DNA from: Kaistella antarctica
GTDB taxonomy: Bacteria > Bacteroidota > Bacteroidia > Flavobacteriales > Weeksellaceae
Assembly: GCF_900109615.1 (NCBI RefSeq)
Contig: NZ_FOIX01000002.1
Coordinates: forward strand, 310,001 to 374,000
Length of the DNA stretch: 64,000 bases
Reading direction: 5' to 3'
The notes under the pieces are model-generated. The model was not told the origin of the DNA. It saw nothing but the letters and a program-made list of their open reading frames with translations, and ran no database searches. Positions 17,688 to 26,238 of the stretch are shown here, one piece after another (within the stretch, counting starts at the first letter, position 1; each line of letters opens with the position of its first letter). A program made the position numbers and the translations under genes.

Positions 17688-17718
17688 ACTTTGTCAAAGT
17701 CTTAAACTTTGACAAAGT
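17688..17718. repeat. Nested palindrome, downstream copy
   Basis: Arms ACTTTGTCAAAGT and ACTTTGACAAAGT (13 bp, perfect) around CTTAA, starting 3 bp after the RAYT stop. It differs from the upstream copy only in the loop and loop-proximal bases. It lies 15 bp before galE and may influence its translation or mRNA ends. Confidence 0.9.
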
Positions 17719-17733
17719 AATAAATAAAAAAAT

Positions 17734-18750
17734 ATGACAATACTCGTTACCGGCGGTCTCGGTTACATTGGTTCCCACACGGTGGTAGAACTTTTACAAA
17801 ATGGATTTCAGGTTATCATCGTTGATGATATGTCCAATTCGGAGAAATTTATTCTCGATAATATTGAAAAAGTAGCAGGGAAAAGACCAGTTTTCTTTCC
17901 CTTTGATTTAAGACGAAAGGAATTGCTTGCGCAAGTTTTTGATGCTTATGAAATCGATGGGTGCATTAATTTTGCAGCCTTCAAAGCAGTAGGAGAGAGT
18001 CAGGAAAAACCGTTGGATTATTATGAAAATAATTTATTTTCCTTAATTAATATCCTTCAGGAATTTAAAAATAGAAATATTTCAAACTTCATTTTTAGTT
18101 CATCGTGCACGGTTTATGGTCAGGCAGATCAACAGCCGATTGATGAAGATACTCCGCTGAAAACTCCAGAGTCTTCCTATGGAAAGACCAAACAGATGGG
18201 CGAAGAGATTCTAAAAGATTTCGCCACGGCATATAAAAAGAAAGTTTCATTGCTTCGATATTTTAATCCGATTGGATCTCATCCATCCGCTTTATTAGGA
18301 GAATTGCCAATTGGCATTCCTAATAATTTAGTGCCTTACGTGACGCAAACTGCCTCTGGAATTCGCGAGCAGTTATCGATCTGGGGAAATGATTATGATA
18401 CGCCAGATGGAACGGCAGTTCGTGATTATATTTACGTCGTAGATTTAGCAAAAGCGCACGTGAAAGCCTTGCAGAAATTGATGGCTGAAACTTCAGAAAC
18501 TGTAATCGATATTTATAATCTGGGAACCGGAAAAGGTTCATCCGTTTTAGAAGTCGTAGAATCTTTCGAAAGAGCCAACGATGTGAAAGTGCCGTATAAA
18601 ATTTGTGATCGACGTGATGGCGATATTACCGTCGCTTACGCCAATGCTGATAAAGCAGAACGGGAATTGGGTTGGAAAGCTGAAACTTCTTTAGATGAAG
18701 CTTTACGCACCACTTGGGAATGGCAGAAATATCTGGAAAGCAGAAAATAA
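17734..18750 (+). CDS. galE: UDP-glucose 4-epimerase
   Basis: A 338-residue SDR-family epimerase that interconverts UDP-glucose and UDP-galactose, feeding surface glycan synthesis and galactose use. The NAD-binding motif is TGGLGYIGSH (6-15). The catalytic residues are Ser124 (FSSSCTVYG) and the Tyr149-Lys153 pair (YGKTK). Full length. It sits downstream of the sugar aminotransferase and ends in a clear terminator. Confidence 0.96.
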   Translation: MTILVTGGLGYIGSHTVVELLQNGFQVIIVDDMSNSEKFILDNIEKVAGKRPVFFPFDLRRKELLAQVFDAYEIDGCINFAAFKAVGESQEKPLDYYENNLFSLINILQEFKNRNISNFIFSSSCTVYGQADQQPIDEDTPLKTPESSYGKTKQMGEEILKDFATAYKKKVSLLRYFNPIGSHPSALLGELPIGIPNNLVPYVTQTASGIREQLSIWGNDYDTPDGTAVRDYIYVVDLAKAHVKALQKLMAETSETVIDIYNLGTGKGSSVLEVVESFERANDVKVPYKICDRRDGDITVAYANADKAERELGWKAETSLDEALRTTWEWQKYLESRK

Positions 18751-18771
18751 AATTTTAATTAAAAAACACAA

Positions 18772-18801
18772 AAAATCCTGAAACTTACATTTCAGGATTT
18801 T
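18772..18801. terminator. Bidirectional terminator after galE
   Basis: AAAATCCTGAAA / TTTCAGGATTTT, a perfect 12-bp stem with a 6-base loop, between galE and the convergent receptor gene. Confidence 0.9.
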
Positions 18802-18846
18802 CTATTTAGCATAAATTCAATCATCGATCATCCATTAATCATGGAT

Positions 18847-21369
18847 TTACATTGGTGGACCTTGATCGTCACCACCTTGACTATTGGAGTTAATATCTTT
18901 TTTACGTTTCGGTGTATCTATTTTTTCACCTTGTTTGAATCGGTAAGTTAAAGAAACATTAAAACTTCTTGGGCTCCAACGCATGTAAGAATCCCTCTCA
19001 TAACCTGGACCGAAACTCGTGGTATTTCTACCTCTTGTTCCCAGAATATCTTGGATGTTGAAAGCAATTGTCCCATTGTTATTCCAGATCGTCTTATTCG
19101 CTCCGAAATTTAAAACATACATGTCTTTACTTTCACTAGAAGCCGTTTTTTGACCACCTCTGTAAAAACCTTGAACTTGCATGCTCAACGTTTTGTCAAT
19201 TTTAAAACTGTTGGTTAGTCTTAATCTGGTTGAAAATCCTTCTCCATCAAAAGAAAGCGGTTCAACCATTCTGTTGGGGTCAAAGTAAGAACCTTCTGAT
19301 TTGTAACCGAAAAGATCGGCACTTGCCATAATTTTATACCAAGGGAAAAGATCTGCAGTTAAGTTTAAATCTAAACCGTAGCTCGTTTCATTCCCGACGT
19401 TGTAAGGACTTGTAATTAAAACATCAGATCCGATTGCCTGACTCAACAACACAAACTTCACATCGTCTGTTGTTTTTCTATAGTACAACGTTGGATTAAT
19501 GGTGAATTTTTTCTTCTGAATTGCATATCCTAATTCAAATGAATCAATGTACGATGGATCTAGATCTTCATTACCACGGAACAAATTCTGACGGTTTGCC
19601 AAAGAAGTCGGGTAAGGAATCAAGAACCAAGAACGCGGTCTATTGATTCTTCTGGAGTAATTCAATAATAATTGATTATTCGAACTACCTAAATCATAAC
19701 TCAAAAATACACTTGGGAAAAAGCCAGTATAATCCTTCTTTTTATTAGAAGTGTTTCCGCTTAAACTTTGATATTCAATATTGATTTGCGCGTTTTCTGC
19801 TCTCAAACCTACTTGATAACCAAGTTTGTCAAATTTGCTTTTAAATTGTGCGTAACCCGCGTTGATGGTTTCATCATATACGGTATTTCCACTGTACTCG
19901 TCTACAATTCCGTAATTTAAGTTAAAACCAGTTTCCTTATTTAAGAAATCGTAATCATTGGTATTATTATCTATTCGATAACCGGCTTCAATTTTTGATT
20001 TCTCACCAATTGGCAATTCGTAATCAACTTTTCCTATAATCGATTTGTTAACCGTATTGTTGTTTCCTAAAGTTCCATATTGAAAATACGACTGATCGAA
20101 TTCTCTGGAATCTTCAGTTGATTCATTGTTGCTTTTTTGTAAACTTAATGATAAAGCGATGTTGTGTCCAGCGTCATTAAATTTATGATCCAATCCTACA
20201 TCACCTTGAAGAGAAAGATTGGTGCTGGTTCCTAAAGCTGCTGTTTGCGAATAATTATTTAAAATTCGAGAAGCATCATAGTTGATATTGTCAACTTTGT
20301 TTTTGCTTTCACTCGAAAAATTTCTAACCATTCCTGATAGGTTGATCGACGTTTTTTCCGTTAAATCAACTGCGAAACCTGCCGTAGCATTATAGAAATT
20401 GCTTTCGCTTTTGTTTTTTGAATTCTGTTCGAAATATCTGGTTGTTGCTCCTGTAGCAGTGTTGAAGAATCGCGTATCGCTGTCGCTTTTCCCTTCTCCT
20501 TCTCGGTAACCACCGCCGCCATTTAAAAACCAGGTCCAGCTTCCTTTTTTCCAGCTAAGGTTGGTGTTCAAATTGGTACTTGGTAGATATCCTAAACTTC
20601 CGGTAACGCTACCGTTGAAGCCCATTCCTTTCGATTTCTTTAAAATAATATTTAAGATACCCGCGGTTCCACTGGCTTCAAATTTAGAAGATGGATTCGT
20701 AATCACCTCAATTCTTTCGATTTGATCTGCGGGAATAGATTGTAATCCATTTGCGCCACTATCGATCCCCAACATCGAAGAGGGTTTTCCATTAATTAAA
20801 AACTTTACATTCGAGTTCCCACGCATAGAAACAGTACCATCGGTTTCCACAGATACTGACGGAACATTCGCTAAAACATCTTGTAAATTCCCACCCTTAC
20901 TAAGGAGATCCGTGGACGGATCGTACACTTTTTTATCTAATTCTACACGGTACGGTTTTACAGCATTCGCCGTAATCACTACGCCTTCGATGTCTTTGGT
21001 TCTGCCATTTGTTGCAGAACTTTCAGAGGTTACGGTAAAGTTTCCAAGATTTCCACCCGCGGAAATTTGTTTGTTTAGATTTGATTTTTTAAAGTCAATC
21101 GCGTCAATCGTAATATCGTAATTTCCTGGAGTCAAAGCCAGTTGGTAATTCCCTTTATCATCTGTTAACGTTGCATCACTGAAAAGTTTATTCGCTTTGT
21201 TGCTGAAGGTTACTGAGGCATAAGGAACAGCGTTTTTTTGCTGATCAACAATTTTTCCGCTTACATTTACTTTCTGCTGGGCAAACGCTAAACTCGCGGC
21301 ACCCAAAACGAAGGCAAGTCCTAAGGTCCTTTTTTTAATAATTGATGAAATCTCAATTTTGTTCGTCAT
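18847..21369 (-). CDS. TonB-dependent receptor-like outer-membrane protein
   Basis: An 840-residue outer-membrane protein. A signal peptide (about 1-30, ending AFAQQ) follows a long N-terminal extension. Next come a carboxypeptidase-regulatory-like domain (about 33-110), a plug domain (about 130-245, with the TonB-plug pattern IERIEVITNPSSKFEASG) and a barrel of the outer-membrane beta-barrel family-2 type (PF14905-like). The C-terminus ends in a Lys-rich stretch and SQGGDDQGPPM rather than an aromatic residue, as seen in several members of this group. The substrate is unknown, and no SusD partner or binding protein is adjacent. Confidence 0.9.
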   Translation of the reverse strand: MTNKIEISSIIKKRTLGLAFVLGAASLAFAQQKVNVSGKIVDQQKNAVPYASVTFSNKANKLFSDATLTDDKGNYQLALTPGNYDITIDAIDFKKSNLNKQISAGGNLGNFTVTSESSATNGRTKDIEGVVITANAVKPYRVELDKKVYDPSTDLLSKGGNLQDVLANVPSVSVETDGTVSMRGNSNVKFLINGKPSSMLGIDSGANGLQSIPADQIERIEVITNPSSKFEASGTAGILNIILKKSKGMGFNGSVTGSLGYLPSTNLNTNLSWKKGSWTWFLNGGGGYREGEGKSDSDTRFFNTATGATTRYFEQNSKNKSESNFYNATAGFAVDLTEKTSINLSGMVRNFSSESKNKVDNINYDASRILNNYSQTAALGTSTNLSLQGDVGLDHKFNDAGHNIALSLSLQKSNNESTEDSREFDQSYFQYGTLGNNNTVNKSIIGKVDYELPIGEKSKIEAGYRIDNNTNDYDFLNKETGFNLNYGIVDEYSGNTVYDETINAGYAQFKSKFDKLGYQVGLRAENAQINIEYQSLSGNTSNKKKDYTGFFPSVFLSYDLGSSNNQLLLNYSRRINRPRSWFLIPYPTSLANRQNLFRGNEDLDPSYIDSFELGYAIQKKKFTINPTLYYRKTTDDVKFVLLSQAIGSDVLITSPYNVGNETSYGLDLNLTADLFPWYKIMASADLFGYKSEGSYFDPNRMVEPLSFDGEGFSTRLRLTNSFKIDKTLSMQVQGFYRGGQKTASSESKDMYVLNFGANKTIWNNNGTIAFNIQDILGTRGRNTTSFGPGYERDSYMRWSPRSFNVSLTYRFKQGEKIDTPKRKKDINSNSQGGDDQGPPM

Positions 21370-21479
21370 AATTTTAGTTTAAGCTCTTCTGATTGCTATT
21401 TTTAACAGAAGTTAAAATTTTATATTATTTTTTGATGGTATTAAGAAAAATATAAGATTTATATTTTCTTTTTTACTTT

Positions 21480-22517
21480 CTATTTTGTAATGTTTTTAGA
21501 ATTCAGCCAAGCTTGATATTCTTTGGCATTCTCATTATGTTCCGCCGCATTTGCCGTGAATTTATGAAGTCCAAATCTTTTCGGATCTGCACACATATAA
21601 ATAAACTCATTGCTTTCTGCATTTAAAACTGCGTCAACCGAATTTTTATCAACCATACAAATTGGTCCTGGTGGAATCCCAGCAGAGAAATAAGTATTGT
21701 AAGGTGAAGGTTCGCGAAGGTGTTTGAAGAAAACTCTTTTCAAAGGTTCATCTTGAAAATTATTGGCTTTACTGACCGCGTAAATCACGGTTGGATCACT
21801 TTGCAGTTTCATTCCTTTTCGGTGACGGTTTAAATATAAGCCAGCCACGGTTTTCATCTCATCGGGTTTGCCGCCCGTTTCTTTATAAACTAAAGAAGCC
21901 AAGGCATATATTTGATCGCGGCTTAATCCTAAACTTTGTTCTTTCGCTTTTCTTTCGGCAGTCCAGAAGCCATTATAATCGTCTTCAAATTTCTTAAAGA
22001 ATTCTTTTGGCGTTACGGTCCAGAAAAAGTTGTAAGAATCGATGAAGAAATATTTTTTTAAATCTTCTGCGTTGTTTAATCCTTTGTCAGTTGCGATTTT
22101 ATTTAAATCGGTGGCGAATCGTAGTGAATCAAGTTCTGTTTTTAAAGCAACTCTCCCAACCATTTGATAAACGGTAAAGAAATCTCCAATTCTAAAGGTG
22201 TTTTCAGTTTGGTTGCCGGCTTTAATCATGTTGACTAAATCGGTGTTATTCGTTCCTGATTTAATTCGGTATCGTCCAGCGCTGAAATATTTATCCATGC
22301 TTTTGCTTTTTGCAACTTCAGCAAACTGCTTCTTATTATTAAGATAAGGTGAAATGGAATCTAAAATAGAATTGAAATTAGCAGAGTGCGGGATCAAAAC
22401 GTAGCCTTCTTTTTCTACGTTGTTTCCGTAATATTTTTGGTAATATTGGTAGCCAAAAAAACTTCCGACTGCAAAGATCAGAAATACGATGATTAAGACA
22501 ATTCCGCTTTTTTTCAT
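21480..22517 (-). CDS. mltG: Endolytic murein transglycosylase
   Basis: A 345-residue inner-membrane enzyme that cuts nascent glycan strands and terminates their elongation. One N-terminal TM helix (about 5-24) precedes a LysM-like region and the YceG catalytic domain. The catalytic Glu is Glu213 in ASLVYKETGG, and the signatures LQSDPTVIYA and YFSAGIPPGPI are present. It is 18 bp downstream of dapF and probably co-transcribed, linking meso-diaminopimelate supply with wall remodelling. Confidence 0.95.
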   Translation of the reverse strand: MKKSGIVLIIVFLIFAVGSFFGYQYYQKYYGNNVEKEGYVLIPHSANFNSILDSISPYLNNKKQFAEVAKSKSMDKYFSAGRYRIKSGTNNTDLVNMIKAGNQTENTFRIGDFFTVYQMVGRVALKTELDSLRFATDLNKIATDKGLNNAEDLKKYFFIDSYNFFWTVTPKEFFKKFEDDYNGFWTAERKAKEQSLGLSRDQIYALASLVYKETGGKPDEMKTVAGLYLNRHRKGMKLQSDPTVIYAVSKANNFQDEPLKRVFFKHLREPSPYNTYFSAGIPPGPICMVDKNSVDAVLNAESNEFIYMCADPKRFGLHKFTANAAEHNENAKEYQAWLNSKNITK

Positions 22518-22535
22518 ATTTAAAGTAAGAACTTT

Positions 22536-23312
22536 TTATAAATTGATTTTTCCTTTGAACACTTGTTTCGCCGGACCTTCTAACCAAATGTTTTTGAAAG
22601 TTTCACCTTCCTGGTCGGCATAGACTTTCAACTTTCCGCCTAAAACATTTACGTTAACTGAAGGTTGATTTTTATCTTTTAGAAAAACCAGCGCCGAGGC
22701 TGTTGCTCCTGTTCCACAACTGAAAGTTTCATCTTCAACGCCTCTTTCGTACGTTCTGATGAAGATTTCGTTTTCAGAAATTTCTTCCACAAAATTCACA
22801 TTGATTCCTTCCTGACTATAAGACGCAGAATTTCTGATTTTGTTACCGTTTTCGAAAACTTTATATTGATCTACCTTTTCTACAAAGGTTACGTAGTGCG
22901 GCGAACCCGTATTTAATTCGAAACTTCCCTCTGTATTTTTAATCGAATCCACGTCGATCATTTTTAATTTAATGATGCCGTTATGAATTTCGGCTTCGTG
23001 TAAACCGTCAATTGCCGTAAAGGTGGTTTGATCTTCGAAGACGTCTAGGAAATGAGCGAAGGCAACAAGACATCTGCCACCGTTTCCGCACATGGTGCTT
23101 TCGTTTCCATCTGAATTATAATAAACCATTTTAAAATCAGCCGCGGAATCGTTTTCTAATAAAATCAATCCATCAGCGCCAATTCCAAATCTTCGGTCGC
23201 ATAATTTTTCGATGATTTCTCTGTCTTTTAAAAACTGTAGATCTCGATTATCGATCATCACGAAATCGTTTCCAGTTCCTTGATACTTGTAAAATTCGAT
23301 GGTGTTTTGCAT
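22536..23312 (-). CDS. dapF: Diaminopimelate epimerase
   Basis: A 258-residue cofactor-free epimerase converting LL- to meso-diaminopimelate for lysine and peptidoglycan. The two catalytic cysteines are Cys75 (STMCGNGGRC) and Cys199 (FSCGTGATA). Full length. First gene of a probable dapF-mltG operon, with a consensus -7 element about 40 bp upstream. Confidence 0.97.
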   Translation of the reverse strand: MQNTIEFYKYQGTGNDFVMIDNRDLQFLKDREIIEKLCDRRFGIGADGLILLENDSAADFKMVYYNSDGNESTMCGNGGRCLVAFAHFLDVFEDQTTFTAIDGLHEAEIHNGIIKLKMIDVDSIKNTEGSFELNTGSPHYVTFVEKVDQYKVFENGNKIRNSASYSQEGINVNFVEEISENEIFIRTYERGVEDETFSCGTGATASALVFLKDKNQPSVNVNVLGGKLKVYADQEGETFKNIWLEGPAKQVFKGKINL

Positions 23313-23350
23313 AAAATAAAAAGGTTTTTACCCTTGTGATTTTGGGAGAG

Positions 23351-23358
23351 CAAAGATA
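23351..23358 (-). promoter_or_regulatory. -7 element of dapF
   Basis: On the minus strand this reads TATCTTTG, an exact TAnnTTTG match, 38 bp before the dapF start. Confidence 0.55.
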
Positions 23359-23399
23359 CTCAAATCTTAATCAATCGCGGAAAGCGGAAATAGATTAAA

Positions 23400-24071
23400 T
23401 CATTTACTGTTATGCAATTTTTGGCCTTTTTTCCACTCGATATAACCAATAATTGCCATCGCGGTAAAAACCAAATATTGAATTGAGGTTATTCCCAACC
23501 CTTTATAGATCATCATTGGGATACAAATTAAGTCGCCCACGATCCAGAAAATCCAGTTTTCGATTTTACGTTTGGCCATCAACCACATTCCAACCAAGAA
23601 AATTGCGGTCGTCAAAATATCTAACCAATTGGCCCAATCTAAATGGTAAAGCCCGAGCTCCACATTTTCCATCGAAAAATGATTGTCGATAAACGGTTTA
23701 TAATAGTAAACGATCGTTACCAAAATCAAACTGACAAAAAATAAAATCCCAGAAAAAATCCATTCTTTTTTAGTAGCCCAGGAAACTTCAACATGGATGT
23801 GATCTTCTGAACTCTTAGACCAGAGAAACCAACCGTAGATGCTCATGACGGTATAATAAAAATTAATCATCATATCGCCGAGCAGACCAAAATTGTAGAG
23901 AATATAAACATAAAGGGCCGTAGAAATAATTCCGGTTGGATAGACCCAAATGTTTTTTTTAATGGAAAAGTAAACGCTCAAGATACCGAAAATTGTCGCA
24001 ACAACTTCGAGAACAATTTGAAAAAGATCATATGATTCGTAAGGTTGCAGAAAGAGTTCGTAGAAATTCAT
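23400..24071 (-). CDS. pnuC: PnuC-family vitamin transporter
   Basis: A 223-residue inner-membrane protein with about seven hydrophobic segments and the PnuC pattern (WVYPTGIISTALYVYILY; INFYYTVMSIYGWFLW; WIVGDLICIPMMIYKG). Family members carry nicotinamide riboside, thiamine or riboflavin by facilitated diffusion. Flavobacterial members can be thiamine (PnuT) or nicotinamide riboside carriers. No TPP riboswitch is seen in the short upstream region, which mildly favours the NAD precursor. The start is only 5 bp from a -7 element, and the gene is divergent from the DUF3365 gene across a Crp-type operator. Confidence 0.88.
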   Translation of the reverse strand: MNFYELFLQPYESYDLFQIVLEVVATIFGILSVYFSIKKNIWVYPTGIISTALYVYILYNFGLLGDMMINFYYTVMSIYGWFLWSKSSEDHIHVEVSWATKKEWIFSGILFFVSLILVTIVYYYKPFIDNHFSMENVELGLYHLDWANWLDILTTAIFLVGMWLMAKRKIENWIFWIVGDLICIPMMIYKGLGITSIQYLVFTAMAIIGYIEWKKGQKLHNSK

Positions 24072-24076
24072 GAGTT

Positions 24077-24084
24077 CAAAGATA
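24077..24084 (-). promoter_or_regulatory. -7 element 5 bp before the pnuC start
   Basis: On the minus strand this reads TATCTTTG, with 5 bases between the element and the pnuC ATG, predicting a leaderless or nearly leaderless transcript. Its centre is 36 bp from the centre of the Crp-type box. Confidence 0.5.
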
Positions 24085-24108
24085 ATAATTTCGATAAATA
24101 AAAGGGAG

Positions 24109-24124
24109 TGTGACTTGGGTCACA
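24109..24124. promoter_or_regulatory. Crp/Fnr-type operator (TGTGAC-N4-GTCACA)
   Basis: A perfect 6-4-6 inverted repeat, which also matches TGTGA-N6-TCACA. It lies between pnuC and the DUF3365 gene. Its centre (24116.5) is exactly 33 bp from the centre of the DUF3365 -7 element, the same spacing found at two other promoters in this window. Confidence 0.8.
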
Positions 24125-24145
24125 GAGATTCTTACAAACGCGGCT

Positions 24146-24153
24146 TATCTTTA
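24146..24153 (+). promoter_or_regulatory. -7 element of the DUF3365 gene
   Basis: TATCTTTA matches 7 of 8 positions of the TAnnTTTG pattern, 16 bp before the ATG. The Crp-type box would be centred near -41, the class-II activator position. Confidence 0.55.
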
Positions 24154-24169
24154 AATAAAATTAAGCGTC

Positions 24170-24748
24170 ATGATTAAAGTTTTAACAGTAGGAAGCATCG
24201 CATTGTTATTCACGCAATGTACCAATAAGATAGTTCAACCTGAAGTTTCGGTTAATAATATGGCAGTTGCGAAACAGACTATCAGTTCTGATTCACTGCA
24301 CGCTTTTGCAACTGAAACCAAGAAACTATTAATGAAAAATGTGGGCGAGCAAATGAAGATAGGCGGACCCGAATCGGCGTTGGAGTTTTGCAATATCCAG
24401 GCAATGCCTTTAACAAAATCAATGTCAGATAAACATGGTTTGGTGATTTCCAGAGTTTCTGATAAAAGAAGAAATCCGAAAAATATTGCCAATTCAGAAG
24501 AATTGAAATTGATTGAGCAATATAAAAAACAATTGTTAGCAGGTGAGCTTTTAAAACCAGTTCGCACCGAAACTCATTACTACGAGCCTTTGGTTACGAA
24601 TGCGATGTGTTTGCAATGTCATGGTGAACCAGGGAAAAATGTACAGCCAAAAGTAGCAGCGAAAATTGCAGACTTGTATCCGAATGATTTAGCCATGGAT
24701 TACCAAGAAAACGAAGTCCGCGGACTGATCAGTATTAAAACGAATTAG
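24170..24748 (+). CDS. DUF3365 c-type haem lipoprotein
   Basis: A 192-residue envelope protein of the DUF3365 (Tll0287-like) group. The N-terminus is a lipoprotein signal with Cys17 (LLFTQC). One c-type haem motif is present as Cys147-Leu-Gln-Cys150-His151 followed by GEPG. Conserved stretches in the middle are FCNIQAMPLT and VSDKRRNPKN. Family members are haem-based redox or gas sensors or electron carriers. Here a free lipoprotein form is predicted, tethered to a membrane and facing the periplasm. Control by the Crp/Fnr-type box upstream is likely. It is monocistronic with a strong terminator. Confidence 0.88.
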   Translation: MIKVLTVGSIALLFTQCTNKIVQPEVSVNNMAVAKQTISSDSLHAFATETKKLLMKNVGEQMKIGGPESALEFCNIQAMPLTKSMSDKHGLVISRVSDKRRNPKNIANSEELKLIEQYKKQLLAGELLKPVRTETHYYEPLVTNAMCLQCHGEPGKNVQPKVAAKIADLYPNDLAMDYQENEVRGLISIKTN

Positions 24749-24779
24749 TTAAGTTCCTTATTTTTATTTGTTAAGAAAG

Positions 24780-24807
24780 ACCGTCGCATGGTGCGACGGT
24801 TTTCTTT
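24780..24807 (+). terminator. Terminator after the DUF3365 gene
   Basis: ACCGTCGCA / TGCGACGGT stem with a 3-base loop followed by TTTCTTTT. Confidence 0.92.
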
Positions 24808-24891
24808 TATATAGGATTTTTCCTCAATTCTTTAAAACTAAGTGGAAATATCTTCATCTGTATTTTATATATTTACTTTAAGAAATCTACT

Positions 24892-25476
24892 ATGAAAAAA
24901 AGCTTTGTAACTATTGTTCTTTTATTTGCATTTGTACATTCGTATGCGCAGGCAGAAGGCAAATTTAGAGTCGGGCTAGATTTAGGCTATGCAATACCTG
25001 CTGGAGGAGGAGCTGGAATATCTTTTTCAATAGAACCGAAATATAACATCAAAGACAATATGAATGTTGGTTTAAGGATTGGTGTAGCTGGCAGTACCCG
25101 CGATTTATTATCTTTCTCAAATAGTAGTAATCGCAAGGCTTCTGCAACTACCTCTTATGTTGCAACCTATGATTATTATTTTAATAATGGCGTTGGCTCA
25201 TTAGTGCCATATCTCGGAAGTGGATTAGGATACTTCAACTTTGCCACTATAGAAACCTTCTCTTCATCTGATACAGGTGCAGATGTTGGGGGCAAATTTG
25301 GCGGTCTCATCAGAGGTGGAATTGAATGGAATAAGTTGCGGGTAGGCTTAGAATATAACATAGTTCCCAAGTCTGAACTTCAGACTTTCAATGGTGAGTC
25401 CTCAGGTACATCTCCAAATTCATACGTGGGAATCACGGTCGGCTTTTTTATCGGAGGTGGAAAATGGGGTAATTGA
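24892..25476 (+). CDS. Outer-membrane beta-barrel protein, unknown function
   Basis: A 194-residue secreted protein. A signal peptide ends at about residue 19 (HSYAQ). Alternating-hydrophobic strands and Gly-rich turns typical of small OmpW/porin-like 8-stranded barrels fill the rest (for example FRVGLDLGYAIP and LRVGLEYNIVP). It ends GKWGN rather than in an aromatic residue. No close functional match is recognised. Confidence 0.75.
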   Translation: MKKSFVTIVLLFAFVHSYAQAEGKFRVGLDLGYAIPAGGGAGISFSIEPKYNIKDNMNVGLRIGVAGSTRDLLSFSNSSNRKASATTSYVATYDYYFNNGVGSLVPYLGSGLGYFNFATIETFSSSDTGADVGGKFGGLIRGGIEWNKLRVGLEYNIVPKSELQTFNGESSGTSPNSYVGITVGFFIGGGKWGN

Positions 25477-25640
25477 TGAATTTCTTAAGTGCTTTCACAT
25501 TCACGCAAATTTTTTGAAATATTTATAAAATGGACTAACCTTTTAGGAGTTAGAGAAGTTTTTGTTCGGCTTCTAAGCTCGAAATAAAGAAAATACCCAC
25601 AAAATTAATTGCAGGGATCTTTGATTTTTAAAGTTTTCGG

Positions 25641-25847
25641 TTAAACGCCACAAGAACCACCTTCATTACTAACTCCCATCTTTCCTAAAATCTTATCGAG
25701 CAAACACCAATTCGTCATTGAGGATTGTAGTAAATTAATTCCGACAAATCCAGTCAGCCACAGCCAATTCTGGTTGATGTAGATGGATAAAAGGATGCTT
25801 GCTAAGATCATAGTTCCCGCAAATGCGTGTATTATTCTGTTTCTCAT
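25641..25847 (-). CDS. DUF2892 (YgaP transmembrane-domain) protein
   Basis: A 68-residue protein with two hydrophobic segments (about 8-26 and 28-45) and the family pattern IHAFAGTMIL ... LTGFVGINLLQSSMTNWCLLDKIL. It carries Cys48 and Cys66. In E. coli YgaP this membrane part is fused to a rhodanese; here a separate rhodanese gene lies at 33030-33341. It is the last gene of the tolC-adaptor-RND-PII operon (28 bp gap). A role in sulfur or persulfide handling is inferred from YgaP. Confidence 0.85.
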   Translation of the reverse strand: MRNRIIHAFAGTMILASILLSIYINQNWLWLTGFVGINLLQSSMTNWCLLDKILGKMGVSNEGGSCGV

Positions 25848-25875
25848 AATTAATTTTTATAGTAGTTGATATTTT

Positions 25876-26181
25876 TTAAAATTGTTGTTCTAAAGCGATG
25901 AGTGCAATATGAACTTTGGAAAGTGTTTCCTGTCCAGCATTAAATTCCTCGATCTTTTTAATAATTAAAGGCGTGTTTTCTTCGGGTACAAAAACGGTGA
26001 ACAATAAGGAATCGATTTCAGAATAAGCAGAGGCAAACCAGTTACTGCTGCTCGTGCTTCGTTCGTAATTTTTAAATCCTTTGACTTCATTATAAGTAAA
26101 TGATTTCGAACCCGATTTTACGAGGATACTTTTGACTTCACTTTCAAATTCCTTAATTGCGGTGATCAATAAGAGTTTCAT
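25876..26181 (-). CDS. PII-like (GlnB-fold) small protein
   Basis: A 101-residue soluble protein. The pattern MKLLLITAIKEFESEVKSIL ... SLLFTVFVPEENTPLIIKKIEEF ... SKVHIALIALEQ resembles the ferredoxin-like alpha/beta arrangement of PII/DUF3240-type proteins that accompany RND metal pumps. The T-loop uridylylation motif of GlnB is absent, so it is not a standard nitrogen regulator. It lies between the RND pump and the DUF2892 gene. A regulatory or ligand-sensing role for the pump is inferred. Confidence 0.6.
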   Translation of the reverse strand: MKLLLITAIKEFESEVKSILVKSGSKSFTYNEVKGFKNYERSTSSSNWFASAYSEIDSLLFTVFVPEENTPLIIKKIEEFNAGQETLSKVHIALIALEQQF

Positions 26182-26238
26182 TTTTGTTTAGTTTTAAAAT
26201 TCTCTGCCGAAATAATTTCCGACAGAGAATTGAGTTAA

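Noticed and set aside
17057..17718. Terminal inverted repeats of a classical insertion sequence
   Set aside because: Each end is a self-contained palindrome, the gene has Y1/HUH motifs rather than DDE, and no target duplication is seen, so a RAYT unit fits better.
24072..24169. TPP or other riboswitch upstream of pnuC
   Set aside because: The spacer is only 98 bp, the -7 element abuts the start codon, and no thi-box-like conserved segments are visible.
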